NCBI RefSeq assembly: GCF_048323655.1
Contig: NZ_JBLUWW010000003.1
Location: 372,001 to 436,000, forward strand
Length of the DNA stretch: 64,000 nt
Source of the DNA: Salinimicrobium soli
GTDB taxonomy: Bacteria; Bacteroidota; Bacteroidia; Flavobacteriales; Flavobacteriaceae
Direction: 5' to 3'
How positions within the stretch are numbered: position 1 is the stretch's first letter; every line of letters starts with the position of its first letter. A program made the translations under genes and the position numbers. Below are positions 9,236 through 17,118 of the stretch, in pieces. Under the pieces are notes generated by a model. That model saw nothing but the letters and a program-made list of their open reading frames with translations, ran no database searches and was not told the DNA's origin.

Positions 9236-10455
9236 GATCCTGGTTTAAAAATGTAGGTCCGGGAGTACTGGTGTCGGCAGCCTTTATTGGTCCCGGAACC
9301 GTCACCGTTTGTACGTTGGCAGGTGTGAATTTTGGCTTTGCCTTGCTATGGGCTCTCCTGCTTTCAATAATTGCCTGTCTGGTGCTTCAGGAAATGGCCG
9401 CCCGGCTTGGCATCATTACTCAAAAGGGTCTTAGTGAGGTAATTCGGGAGGAGATCAAAATTCCCCTTTTTAGAGTTGCAGCCATTGTTCTTGTATTTGC
9501 CGCAATCGTAGTTGGAAATGCGGCTTACGAGGCGGGGAATATTACCGGTGCTGTGTTGGGAATCTCGGCAATTGCGCCAAAAATTGTGTGGGAGACCGGC
9601 ATCTTTTCGATCGACTTTTGGAGTTTTATCATCAGTCTTATTGCTTTTATAATTTTAGCTATCGGAAATTATAAGGTCCTGGAGAGAGTATTCATAGCCC
9701 TGGTAGGGATCATGAGCCTTTCCTTTATCATCACAGCCTTCCTCACAAAACCTGATCTTCTGGCAATGCTGAAGGGGCTTTTTATCCCTTCGGAAGGATC
9801 TGCCGGTATATTGACCGTCATGGCATTAATAGGCACTACGGTGGTCCCTTATAACCTCTTTTTACATTCCTCAATTGTCAGTGAAAAATGGAAGGGGCCG
9901 GGTTTTTTGAAGATAGCCCGAAAAGAGCTTTTTTGGGCCATTAGTCTTGGCGGAATTGTTTCCATGGCCATTGTCATTACAGCAGCCGCTTCAGGCGTTC
10001 AAAATGTCTCCAATGCAGCCGATTTTGCCGCGGGACTCGAACCTTTATTTGGTGAATATGCCACCTGGTTCATTGCAGTGGGTTTATTTTCTGCAGGAAT
10101 TACATCTTCAATCACAGCTCCGCTGGCGGCAGCATATGTGGTGAAAGGTTGTTTGGGATGGAAAAAAGGATTAACTTCAGGTAAGTTCAAAATGGTGTGG
10201 TCTTCTGTCTTGATACTCGGAATGATATTTTCTTCCCTGGGCCTCAAACCGGTGACCATCATTCAGTTTGCGCAGGTAGCCAACGGGATCTTATTGCCTG
10301 TAATTGCAGTTTTCCTGTTCTGGGTGGTGAACCGTACCTCTCTCATGGGAGAACACCGAAACACGAAGCTGCAAAATGCACTGGGAATCGCGATCATTTT
10401 GATCACTGTTTTTTTAGGTGCCAAATCGATCCTTAGCGTATTGGGAGCATTATAA
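9232..10455 (+). CDS. Nramp-family transporter lacking canonical metal ligands (YcsG-like)
   Basis: 407-aa membrane protein with about 11 hydrophobic segments, starting at GTG within a GTGA overlap. It is clearly Nramp-fold, but the TM1 motif DPGN reads GPGT (20-23) and the TM6 MPH motif reads VPY (205-207). The Asp, Asn and Met that bind manganese or iron in true Nramps are therefore all changed, and the His is Tyr. It sits nine bases before pxpA. In Bacillus subtilis the Nramp-like ycsG likewise sits beside the 5-oxoprolinase genes (ycsF, kipI, kipA). A transport substrate other than a divalent metal, perhaps 5-oxoproline, is inferred and not proven. Confidence 0.88.
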   Translation: MRSWFKNVGPGVLVSAAFIGPGTVTVCTLAGVNFGFALLWALLLSIIACLVLQEMAARLGIITQKGLSEVIREEIKIPLFRVAAIVLVFAAIVVGNAAYEAGNITGAVLGISAIAPKIVWETGIFSIDFWSFIISLIAFIILAIGNYKVLERVFIALVGIMSLSFIITAFLTKPDLLAMLKGLFIPSEGSAGILTVMALIGTTVVPYNLFLHSSIVSEKWKGPGFLKIARKELFWAISLGGIVSMAIVITAAASGVQNVSNAADFAAGLEPLFGEYATWFIAVGLFSAGITSSITAPLAAAYVVKGCLGWKKGLTSGKFKMVWSSVLILGMIFSSLGLKPVTIIQFAQVANGILLPVIAVFLFWVVNRTSLMGEHRNTKLQNALGIAIILITVFLGAKSILSVLGAL

Positions 10456-10464
10456 ATCTGCAAC

Positions 10465-11205
10465 ATGAAAGAAATACATATTAATTGTGACCTGGGAGAA
10501 GGCGGAAAGTATGACAAAGACTTAATGCCGCTTATTTCTGCCTGTAATATCGCTTGCGGCGGGCATGCCGGGACTCTGGATTCCATGCACCACACTGTAG
10601 ATCTCGCCATGGAACACAATGTGGAGATTGGCGCTCACCCTTCTTATCCCGATAAGGAGAACTTCGGAAGAAAGAGTTTGCAAATTGAAGCAAAAGAACT
10701 GCACAGATCTATAGAGGCCCAGATTTTAAGTCTAAAGCAAATTGCAGAAGCCGAAGGCACAAAACTTACACATGTCAAACCCCACGGTGCTCTTTACAAT
10801 GATGCTCAAAAAGATGAAAAGATCGCACAGATTATCCTGGATGCTATCTTGGAATTTGATGATCCGCTGCCTTTGTATGCGCCAAAAAATTCCGTGATTG
10901 CACGATTGGCAGAAGGGAAAGTAAAGGTCATTTTTGAAGCCTTTGCAGACAGGAATTACAATACAGATTACAGCCTTGTGAGCCGCAAAGATCCACATGC
11001 ACTCATCACTCAAAAAGAACATGTTTTTAAACATCTTTTTTCAATGGTTTCTGAAGGGAAGATAGTGTGCCATAATGGCCAGAAAATTGACTGCGATGCG
11101 ACCACTTTTTGTCTTCACAGTGACACTCCAAATTCGGTTGAGATCCTGAAGTTTTTGCACGAAAAATTCTGGGCTGAAAATATCAGGATCAAACACAATT
11201 CATGA
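10465..11205 (+). CDS. pxpA: 5-oxoprolinase subunit A (LamB/YcsF family)
   Basis: Subunit A of the prokaryotic ATP-dependent 5-oxoprolinase, which opens pyroglutamate to glutamate. 246 aa with the family signature INCDLGEG at 5-12, SACNIACGGHAG around 25-36 and GAHPSYPDKENFGR near 52-65. The next gene starts within its stop (ATGA overlap) and pxpC overlaps pxpB in turn, so the three subunits are translationally coupled. 5-oxoproline is a spontaneous damage product of glutamine and N-terminal glutamate, so the module is usually seen as damage repair or nutrient salvage. Confidence 0.95.
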   Translation: MKEIHINCDLGEGGKYDKDLMPLISACNIACGGHAGTLDSMHHTVDLAMEHNVEIGAHPSYPDKENFGRKSLQIEAKELHRSIEAQILSLKQIAEAEGTKLTHVKPHGALYNDAQKDEKIAQIILDAILEFDDPLPLYAPKNSVIARLAEGKVKVIFEAFADRNYNTDYSLVSRKDPHALITQKEHVFKHLFSMVSEGKIVCHNGQKIDCDATTFCLHSDTPNSVEILKFLHEKFWAENIRIKHNS

Positions 11206-11933
11206 ATAAATTTCCGGTAATTAAGAGAATGGGGGAGCGGGCAATTCTGCTCGAATTTGAACCGGAGATCAGTGAAAATTTGCTTCAGAAGATCCTGATC
11301 CTTAAAAATGTCCTGGAAGAAAATTTACTTAAACAAGAGGTTGAAATAACGAACACATACAGTTCATTATTAATCACTTACCGCAACACAATAGAAGATA
11401 TCTATGGGGAGTTTTTTCTAATAAAACAGCTATTAGAGAAGGCGAATATAGAAAAAAATATTGAAAGGAATTTATTTCATGTTCCGGTGTGTTACGAGGA
11501 AGAATTTGCACCCGATCTTGAATTGGTAGCCACTCAAAAAAAGCTCACTTTTGAGGAGTTGATCGACCTTCATACGGCACCAATTTATACTCTCTATTTC
11601 ATCGGATTCCTACCGGGATTTTTATACCTGGGAGGACTGGATGAACGGCTTCATATTTCCCGTAAAAATGAACCCCGGTTGAGGGTCCAAAAAGGGGCGG
11701 TTGGAATAGGGGAAAAACAGACGGGAATCTATCCAAAAATGAGTCCGGGGGGATGGCAAATAATTGGCAATTCCCCGGTTCCTCTTTTTGATAAAAAAAT
11801 AGATCCGCCTTGTGAATTTTCGGCGGGCGATAAGTTGAAATTTTATTCGGTGAGCAAAGAGGAACATCAACAGATTTCCGAGGAGGTGATGAAGGGTAAC
11901 TTCAGATTCAAAAAAGAGAAATACAATGGCTGA
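11202..11933 (+). CDS. pxpB: 5-oxoprolinase subunit B (KipI family)
   Basis: 243 aa, related to allophanate hydrolase subunit 1 and to B. subtilis KipI. The conserved block FIGFLPGFLYLGGLDERL (about 131-148) and the later GIYPKMSPGGWQIIGNSP are present. It starts in the ATGA overlap with pxpA and overlaps pxpC by eight bases. It forms the PxpBC complex that, with PxpA, hydrolyses 5-oxoproline at the cost of ATP. The KipI-like kinase-inhibitor role known in Bacillus is not expected without a KinA partner. Confidence 0.95.
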   Translation: MNKFPVIKRMGERAILLEFEPEISENLLQKILILKNVLEENLLKQEVEITNTYSSLLITYRNTIEDIYGEFFLIKQLLEKANIEKNIERNLFHVPVCYEEEFAPDLELVATQKKLTFEELIDLHTAPIYTLYFIGFLPGFLYLGGLDERLHISRKNEPRLRVQKGAVGIGEKQTGIYPKMSPGGWQIIGNSPVPLFDKKIDPPCEFSAGDKLKFYSVSKEEHQQISEEVMKGNFRFKKEKYNG

Positions 11934-12798
11934 AGTGGAGATCTTACATCCCGGGTTATTTTCCAGCATTCAGGATAAGGGCAGGAACGGGTATCGGAAA
12001 TTTGGTGTACCCCAAAGTGGCGCCATGGATTCCTTCGCAGCCGGAATGGCGAATCTCCTGCTTCAGAATTCTCCGGATGCTGCGGTGCTTGAAATGACAC
12101 AACAGGGCCCAAAAATGCGATTTTTGGATCCTACTAAGATCGTCATTACAGGAGCAGAGCTTTCACCTTTTTTGAACGACAATCCGGTTGAGAATAACAG
12201 GATTTATCAGGTGAAGATTGGAGACGTGCTAAGCTTTGGGCGCCGAAAAACTGGTTGCAGAGCCTATTTGGCTGTCAAAGGTGGTTTCCTCACCGAAGAA
12301 GTGCTTCACAGCCGGAGTTTCTATCAGGATCTCACTGCTTCCGAAAAACTGGAGAAAGGAATGCGATTAGCCATTGCTCCAACTTCAGAAAACGCGGAAC
12401 AGACCAGGGTAGTGGTGAAACCTGCAGAATACATGGAGGATCGACAACTGGAGGTCTTTCCCGGGCCTGAATTTGATCAGCTTTCCGCAGAAGAAAAAAG
12501 CAACCTCTTAAAAACCCCTTTTTCAATAGACAGGAACAACAATAGAATGGCCATTCAGTTGACAGAAGAAGTTTCAAATAAACTCCAGCCAATCCTTACC
12601 GGCCCTGTGATTCCGGGGACGGTGCAATTAACTCCTTCAGGAAAGCTCATAGTACTTATGAGAGATGCCCAAACTACAGGCGGATATCCCAGGGTGCTTC
12701 AGGTAAGCGAAAAAGGAATAAATATCCTGGCGCAAAAAGTATGGGGAGAACAGGTTGAATTCGTGCTATCCGAAAAATTCAAGGTGCCGGCAACCTGA
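11926..12798 (+). CDS. pxpC: 5-oxoprolinase subunit C (KipA family)
   Basis: 290 aa, related to allophanate hydrolase subunit 2 and KipA. Starts with the family hallmark VEILHPGLFSSIQDKGR, followed by GVPQSGAMD and ...FPGPEFDQL near 178. It is the last gene of the coupled pxpABC set. The 249 bases after it hold no gene. A GC-rich stretch followed by T7 at about 12837-12856 does not fold into a convincing terminator. Confidence 0.95.
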   Translation: MAEVEILHPGLFSSIQDKGRNGYRKFGVPQSGAMDSFAAGMANLLLQNSPDAAVLEMTQQGPKMRFLDPTKIVITGAELSPFLNDNPVENNRIYQVKIGDVLSFGRRKTGCRAYLAVKGGFLTEEVLHSRSFYQDLTASEKLEKGMRLAIAPTSENAEQTRVVVKPAEYMEDRQLEVFPGPEFDQLSAEEKSNLLKTPFSIDRNNNRMAIQLTEEVSNKLQPILTGPVIPGTVQLTPSGKLIVLMRDAQTTGGYPRVLQVSEKGINILAQKVWGEQVEFVLSEKFKVPAT

Positions 12799-13047
12799 AG
12801 ACCTAACTTTAACCCTACACTAATTATGGCCTTAACAGGCGCCAGGCACCTTTTTTTGTTCAGATATTGAACTGCCCGAAGGTAATTAAATCCTCCAGGC
12901 AAAAAGATGACAAATAGCATTTATGCGATTTTGTGTTAAGAATATGTTGAATAATGTGCCGCATTTCTAAAACAAAGGCTAAAGCTGAAGCTCAAATGAT
13001 GAGGACATTTTAAAAGATATTTTTAAAGCGATATCTTCGTAAAAAAA

Positions 13048-14580
13048 TTGCAAGTGATAGATTCCGCGAAAATAGAGTTACGCAACCTGAGTATTAAAGA
13101 CTATAAAGAGCTGAAGATCTCCATGATGGAGAGCTACGGTTCTTTGGCCAACGAATATTGGAGCGAGCAGGAGATCAAAACCCTTATTAAGAAATTCCCC
13201 GAAGGCCAGTTCTGTATCATCATAGATGAGAAGATCGCAGGCTGTGCGCTGTCCATCATTGTTGACTACAACAAATATGATGACAACCATACCTATGAAA
13301 AGATCACGGGCGGGGAGAATTTTTCCACTCACACCAAGAATGGGGATGTGCTTTACGGTATTGATGTCTTTATTCACCCCGAGTACCGCGGAATGAGACT
13401 CGGCCGCAGGTTGTACGAGGCTCGTAAAGAATTGTGTGAACAGCTTAACCTCAAATCGATCATTTTTGGTGGCCGTATCCCGAATTATTCTGATTACGCT
13501 GAAGAACTTACTCCCAAACAATATATTGAAAAGGTCAAGATCAAGGAAATCCATGATCCGGTGCTTTCTTTTCAGCTGTCCAATGATTTCCACGTGAAGA
13601 AGGTGATCAAGGGCTACCTGGCAGGAGATCATGAAAGCAAGGAATTCGCCACTCTTATGGAGTGGAATAATATCTATTACACAAAGCCGGACAAGTTGAT
13701 CCACACTCAAAAAACGGTAGTGAGACTTGGACTGGTGCAGTGGCAGATGCGTCTTTTTAAGAATTTTGATGCGCTGGTATCTCAGATCGAATTCTTCGTG
13801 GATGCAGTGAGTGATTACCAAAGTGATTTCATCCTTTTTCCGGAGTTGTTCAACGCGCCTCTAATGGCCGATTATAATCATTTGAACGAAGCTGAAGCAA
13901 TACGATCCCTCGCTTCTTATACGGATAAACTACTGGAAACCTTTGTCGATTTCGCCATTACCTACAACATAAATATCATTACCGGTAGTATGCCGCAGAT
14001 CATTGGCGAACATATGTACAACGTCGGATATTTGTGCCGAAGGGATGGTAGTTACGAGCGCTATGAAAAACTCCACATCACTCCTGCTGAAGGTTCAGCC
14101 TGGGGAATGAAAGGTGGTTCAAAACTGCAGACGATGGACACCGACTGCGGAAAAATTGGTGTACTCATCTGTTACGATGTGGAATTTCCGGAAGCCTCCA
14201 GGATACTGGCAGATGAAGGAATGAACATTCTTTTTGTGCCTTTCATGACCGATACACAGAACGGGTATTCCAGGGTGCGTTTATGCGCGCAGAGCCGGGC
14301 AGTAGAAAATGAATGTTATGTAGCTATAGCCGGATCTGTGGGGAATCTTCCGAAGGTTAATAACATGGATATTCAGTACGCGCAGAGTGCGGTATTTACG
14401 CCATCAGACTTTTCATTTCCGGTGAACGGAATTAAGGCGGAAGCTACTCCTAACACAGAGAGTACGTTACTGGTTGATGTGGACCTGGATCTTCTGAAAG
14501 AATTACATGCTTTTGGAAGTGTACGTAACCTTACTGATAGAAGGCTCGACCTGTATTCCCTTAAAAAGAAAAAGCCTTAG
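13048..14580 (+). CDS. GNAT acetyltransferase-nitrilase fusion (YhcX-like)
   Basis: About 510 aa. The N-terminal GNAT domain (about 1-215) has IHPEYRGMRLGRRLYEAR as its CoA loop. The C-terminal carbon-nitrogen hydrolase domain (about 226-500) shows the catalytic triad: Glu in FPELF, Lys in YEKLHITPAEG and Cys in LICYDVEFPEASR. The architecture matches B. subtilis YhcX (about 513 aa). Amide or nitrile hydrolysis coupled to acylation is inferred; the substrate is unknown. No ATG is available near the 5' end: TTG at 13048 or GTG at 13054 are the best starts, and neither has a clear Shine-Dalgarno sequence. The 3' end overlaps the convergent aldehyde dehydrogenase gene by four bases. Confidence 0.88.
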   Translation: MQVIDSAKIELRNLSIKDYKELKISMMESYGSLANEYWSEQEIKTLIKKFPEGQFCIIIDEKIAGCALSIIVDYNKYDDNHTYEKITGGENFSTHTKNGDVLYGIDVFIHPEYRGMRLGRRLYEARKELCEQLNLKSIIFGGRIPNYSDYAEELTPKQYIEKVKIKEIHDPVLSFQLSNDFHVKKVIKGYLAGDHESKEFATLMEWNNIYYTKPDKLIHTQKTVVRLGLVQWQMRLFKNFDALVSQIEFFVDAVSDYQSDFILFPELFNAPLMADYNHLNEAEAIRSLASYTDKLLETFVDFAITYNINIITGSMPQIIGEHMYNVGYLCRRDGSYERYEKLHITPAEGSAWGMKGGSKLQTMDTDCGKIGVLICYDVEFPEASRILADEGMNILFVPFMTDTQNGYSRVRLCAQSRAVENECYVAIAGSVGNLPKVNNMDIQYAQSAVFTPSDFSFPVNGIKAEATPNTESTLLVDVDLDLLKELHAFGSVRNLTDRRLDLYSLKKKKP

Positions 14581-15980
14581 AGGTACTTCAAAAGTTTTTT
14601 TACCAGCTTTAATTTTCCGGAATAAGGAGCATACCGAATAGGAGGATCTATCCAGGTTCCGCGCTTGCTGATACTCTTTTTATGCGAGAAGGTGTCAAAA
14701 GAGTATTTGCCGTGATAAGCACCAAACCCACTGTTTCCCACTCCTCCAAAAGGCAGATTCTTATTGGCGATGTGAACCAGAACATCGTTTATGGCTCCGC
14801 CTCCAAAACTGTATTTTTGGAGGATCATTTCGGAAAATTTCTTTTCTTCGGAAAAAACATAGAGCGACAGCGGCTTCGGGAAATGATTGATCATTTTCTG
14901 AATGTCTTCTTCTGAATTATAGGAAAGCACCGGAAGTATAGGACCAAAGATCTCATCCTGCATAACCTCTGCTTCCAGTCCGGGTTCATCAAGAACTGTT
15001 GGAGCGATATAGAGGGATTCGGCATCAGTTTCACCGCCCGCAATGCAATTTTGACCTTTCAGAAGGTGCTCGAGCCTGTCGAAGTTCTTTCTGTTGACAA
15101 TTCGGGCCAGGTCTGGTGAGCGTTGTGGATCTTCTCCAAAAGCGGCTGTAATTTCCCTTTTTAAAGCGGAATAGAACTCGGTTTTTATCGCGGCATCTAC
15201 CAGAAGGTAGTCAGGCGCAATGCAGGTTTGTCCGGCGTTAATGAATTTTCCCCAAACTATTCTTTTAGCTGCCAGATCGATCTTTGCAGATCTGTGAACG
15301 ATACACGGACTTTTTCCTCCCAATTCCAGGGTGGCCGGGGTTAAGTTGGGAGCAATCGCTTCCGATACTTTCCGGCCCACCGGCACACTTCCGGTAAAGA
15401 AAACGTAATCCCATTTCTCTTCCAGTAGCCGCTGAGATACTTCTACCTCGCCCTGCACCACACTTACCCATTCGGGTTCAAAAACTTCCGCAAAAATCTT
15501 TTCAACGATATCTGCTGTATAAGGAGAATATTCACTGGGCTTTAGCACTACCGTATTGCCGGCAGCAATAGCTCCAATAGCGGGAGAAACTTTCAGTTGA
15601 AAAGGATAATTCCAGGGGGCAAGGACGAGCACGCTTCCATAGGGTTCAGAATAAATATAATCTGAAGAAGGGAAATTGATCCAGCTGCTCTTCACCTTTT
15701 CAGGCTTTGCCCACTTTTCAAGATTTTTGATGATGTACTTTAATTCACTGATGATGAAGGAGGTTTCAGTGACCACGGTTTCAAATTCCGGCTTTTGAAA
15801 ATCCTTACACAAAGCATCACAAATTTCGGCTTCCCTTGCCTCGATCACCTCTTTTAAAGCATTCAGTTTTTCTATTCTGATTTTAATATCCCTGGTGCCT
15901 CCCCCTTCAAAAAAGGTTTTTTGGAGTTGCATTAACTGAGGAATATTTTCTGCGGAAGGAGTAAAATTTTCTTTTTTCAT
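14577..15980 (-). CDS. Aldehyde dehydrogenase, class 3 type
   Basis: NAD(P)-dependent aldehyde dehydrogenase of the fatty/coniferyl aldehyde (ALDH3) type, 467 aa from the chosen ATG at 15980. An in-frame ATG 36 bases upstream would add an unconserved MLYFGTSHSNAS, so the inner MKKENF start is preferred. ATLELGGKSP contains the general-base Glu, GQTCIAP the catalytic Cys, and EIFGPILPV lies near the C-terminus. The C-terminal tail (RYAPYSGKLKLVKKLLKYL) is basic and amphipathic like the membrane-associating tails of ALDH3 enzymes. The reading frame ends convergently with the GNAT-nitrilase gene. Substrate range is not readable. Confidence 0.93.
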   Translation of the reverse strand: MKKENFTPSAENIPQLMQLQKTFFEGGGTRDIKIRIEKLNALKEVIEAREAEICDALCKDFQKPEFETVVTETSFIISELKYIIKNLEKWAKPEKVKSSWINFPSSDYIYSEPYGSVLVLAPWNYPFQLKVSPAIGAIAAGNTVVLKPSEYSPYTADIVEKIFAEVFEPEWVSVVQGEVEVSQRLLEEKWDYVFFTGSVPVGRKVSEAIAPNLTPATLELGGKSPCIVHRSAKIDLAAKRIVWGKFINAGQTCIAPDYLLVDAAIKTEFYSALKREITAAFGEDPQRSPDLARIVNRKNFDRLEHLLKGQNCIAGGETDAESLYIAPTVLDEPGLEAEVMQDEIFGPILPVLSYNSEEDIQKMINHFPKPLSLYVFSEEKKFSEMILQKYSFGGGAINDVLVHIANKNLPFGGVGNSGFGAYHGKYSFDTFSHKKSISKRGTWIDPPIRYAPYSGKLKLVKKLLKYL

Positions 15981-16126
15981 GGATGCATTGCTATGAGAAG
16001 TCCCAAAATACAACATTCACGCCTAATGAGAAGCAAAATATTGATGTGTAGAAATGGCGTGAATAACCATCAGAACCTCAGATAATTATATTTTAACAGG
16101 TGTTCCTTCTAATTTTAAAGCAAGTT

Positions 16127-16157
16127 TTTGTTTTGGTATTAAAATAAAATATATTTT
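16127..16157 (+). promoter_or_regulatory. Candidate promoter of the arginine leader
   Basis: TTTG (16127-16130), a 19-base spacer and TATATTTT (16150-16157) match the Bacteroidota housekeeping pattern TTTG-N19-TAnnTTTG except for the last base. Initiation just downstream would place the first leader ORF at or very near the 5' end of the transcript. Confidence 0.45.
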
Positions 16158-16164
16158 TACCCCC

Positions 16165-16230
16165 GTGAATTCAATACTTCAAATAATAAGACCGCTATTA
16201 AGGCGCCGGTTATACAACCGTCGCAGGTAA
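16165..16230 (+). CDS. Candidate arginine leader peptide 1 (21 aa)
   Basis: GTG-started ORF of 21 codons, seven of them Arg (positions 9, 13-15 and 19-21), ending RRRLYNRRR-stop. It lies 226 bases upstream of the first gene of the arginine biosynthesis operon. Leader peptides rich in the end-product amino acid are the hallmark of ribosome-mediated attenuation. The Arg codons used are AGA, AGG, CGC, CGG and CGT. No Shine-Dalgarno is visible, which is normal in this phylum. Translation is not proven; the DNA could instead be a structured RNA. Confidence 0.5.
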   Translation: MNSILQIIRPLLRRRLYNRRR

Positions 16231-16304
16231 GGATAATTGTCCTTTCGTCGTAGTGTTTATTATTTGAGTTTACCATATTGAGTCATTTTTCCCACATAGT
16301 TTTA

Positions 16305-16382
16305 GTGTTTATTTTCAGGATCTCTCCTGAATATTCTTTTAGGCGCCGTATTGGCCTCCGTCGCACGTTTGTGCGCGCTTGA
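16305..16382 (+). CDS. Candidate arginine leader peptide 2 (25 aa)
   Basis: Second GTG-started ORF, 25 codons with seven Arg (5, 13-15, 19, 20, 24). Its Arg block AGG CGC CGT-three codons-CGT CGC begins exactly 36 bases after the GTG, the same spacing as in leader 1. The block repeats the pattern AGG CGC CGG-three codons-CGT CGC of leader 1. The three inner codons differ (LYN versus IGL). A TTG at 16278 is an alternative upstream start in the same frame. It ends 74 bases before the GNAT gene. Confidence 0.45.
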   Translation: MFIFRISPEYSFRRRIGLRRTFVRA

Positions 16383-16456
16383 TTTTCTGGAACTTAGGTG
16401 AGTCCGGTTCCCCCTTTAGAATCATTATTAATCTTTTTACTTAAAATTTTTAGCAT

Positions 16457-17089
16457 ATGAAAATTGTCATTGCTAACGAATCTCATGCAAAGTATGCGGA
16501 GATCATTTGTGACACGATGGAAGAATCGGCAAAGGTTCGCGGGACCGGTATTGCCCAAAGAAGCCCCGAGTACATCCTTAAAAAGATGTCTAATAGCAAT
16601 GCTATCATTGCTTTAGACGGGGAAAAGTTCGCGGGTTTCTGTTACATCGAGATCTGGAGTCATGAGAAATTCGTAGCCAATTCGGGACTGATCGTGCATC
16701 CTGATTTTAGAAATCAGGGGCTTGCAAAGGACATCAAAAAAGCCATTTTTGAGCTGTCAAGGAAAAAATATCCAAACTCGAAGATCTTTGGGATCACTAC
16801 AGGTCTTGCGGTGATGAAGATCAATTATGAGCTGGGATATCAACCGGTAACATTCTCTGAACTTACCGATGATGAGACCTTCTGGAGCGGTTGTCAAACC
16901 TGTAAGAACTTTGATATTCTTACCCGTACCGAGCGCAAGATGTGCCTGTGTACCGGCATGCTTTACGACCCTGCAAAAAAGAAACCTCTCGAAAAGAGAG
17001 AAAAGCTTAATGAAAAGGCTTTTAAGAGATTAAAGAGTATTAAACAAACACTTTTTTACAAGAAAGAGAAGGAAAAAGCGGTAAGCTAA
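16457..17089 (+). CDS. GNAT acyltransferase, candidate N-acylglutamate synthase
   Basis: 210-aa GNAT-fold enzyme that opens the arginine operon. The CoA loop is visible as RNQGLA (85-90). The C-terminal part carries four Cys, C146-x2-C149 and C163-x-C165, a possible zinc site. No argA or argJ is present in the cluster, and the first step of the pathway is acylation of glutamate, so this protein is the best candidate for that step, using acetyl-CoA or succinyl-CoA. The assignment rests on position and fold only. argG follows after 29 bases. Confidence 0.7.
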   Translation: MKIVIANESHAKYAEIICDTMEESAKVRGTGIAQRSPEYILKKMSNSNAIIALDGEKFAGFCYIEIWSHEKFVANSGLIVHPDFRNQGLAKDIKKAIFELSRKKYPNSKIFGITTGLAVMKINYELGYQPVTFSELTDDETFWSGCQTCKNFDILTRTERKMCLCTGMLYDPAKKKPLEKREKLNEKAFKRLKSIKQTLFYKKEKEKAVS

Positions 17090-17118
17090 ATTCTTCCTGT
17101 AAAACAAAATTTTATAAA

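Larger units (their letters stand above)
16017..16456. other. Intergenic leader region of the arginine operon
   Basis: This 440-base gap holds a candidate promoter (16127-16157) and two short arginine-rich ORFs (16165-16230 and 16305-16382). The decamer agtgtttatt occurs at 16252 and 16304. A short hairpin cgcac-gttt-gtgcg sits at 16362-16375, and a weak ggaact/ggttcc stem at 16389-16411. I found no strong hairpin followed by a U run that would be a textbook attenuator. The 16020-16120 part, upstream of the aldehyde dehydrogenase gene, shows nothing recognisable. Confidence 0.6.

Noticed and set aside
12837..12856. GC-rich stretch plus T7 after pxpC as terminator
   Set aside because: The arms aggcgcc/ggcacct need a mismatch and leave almost no loop.
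13078..13821. Minus-strand open frame of 247 codons
   Set aside because: Antisense to the GNAT-nitrilase fusion, whose motifs are clear; composition looks like a shadow.
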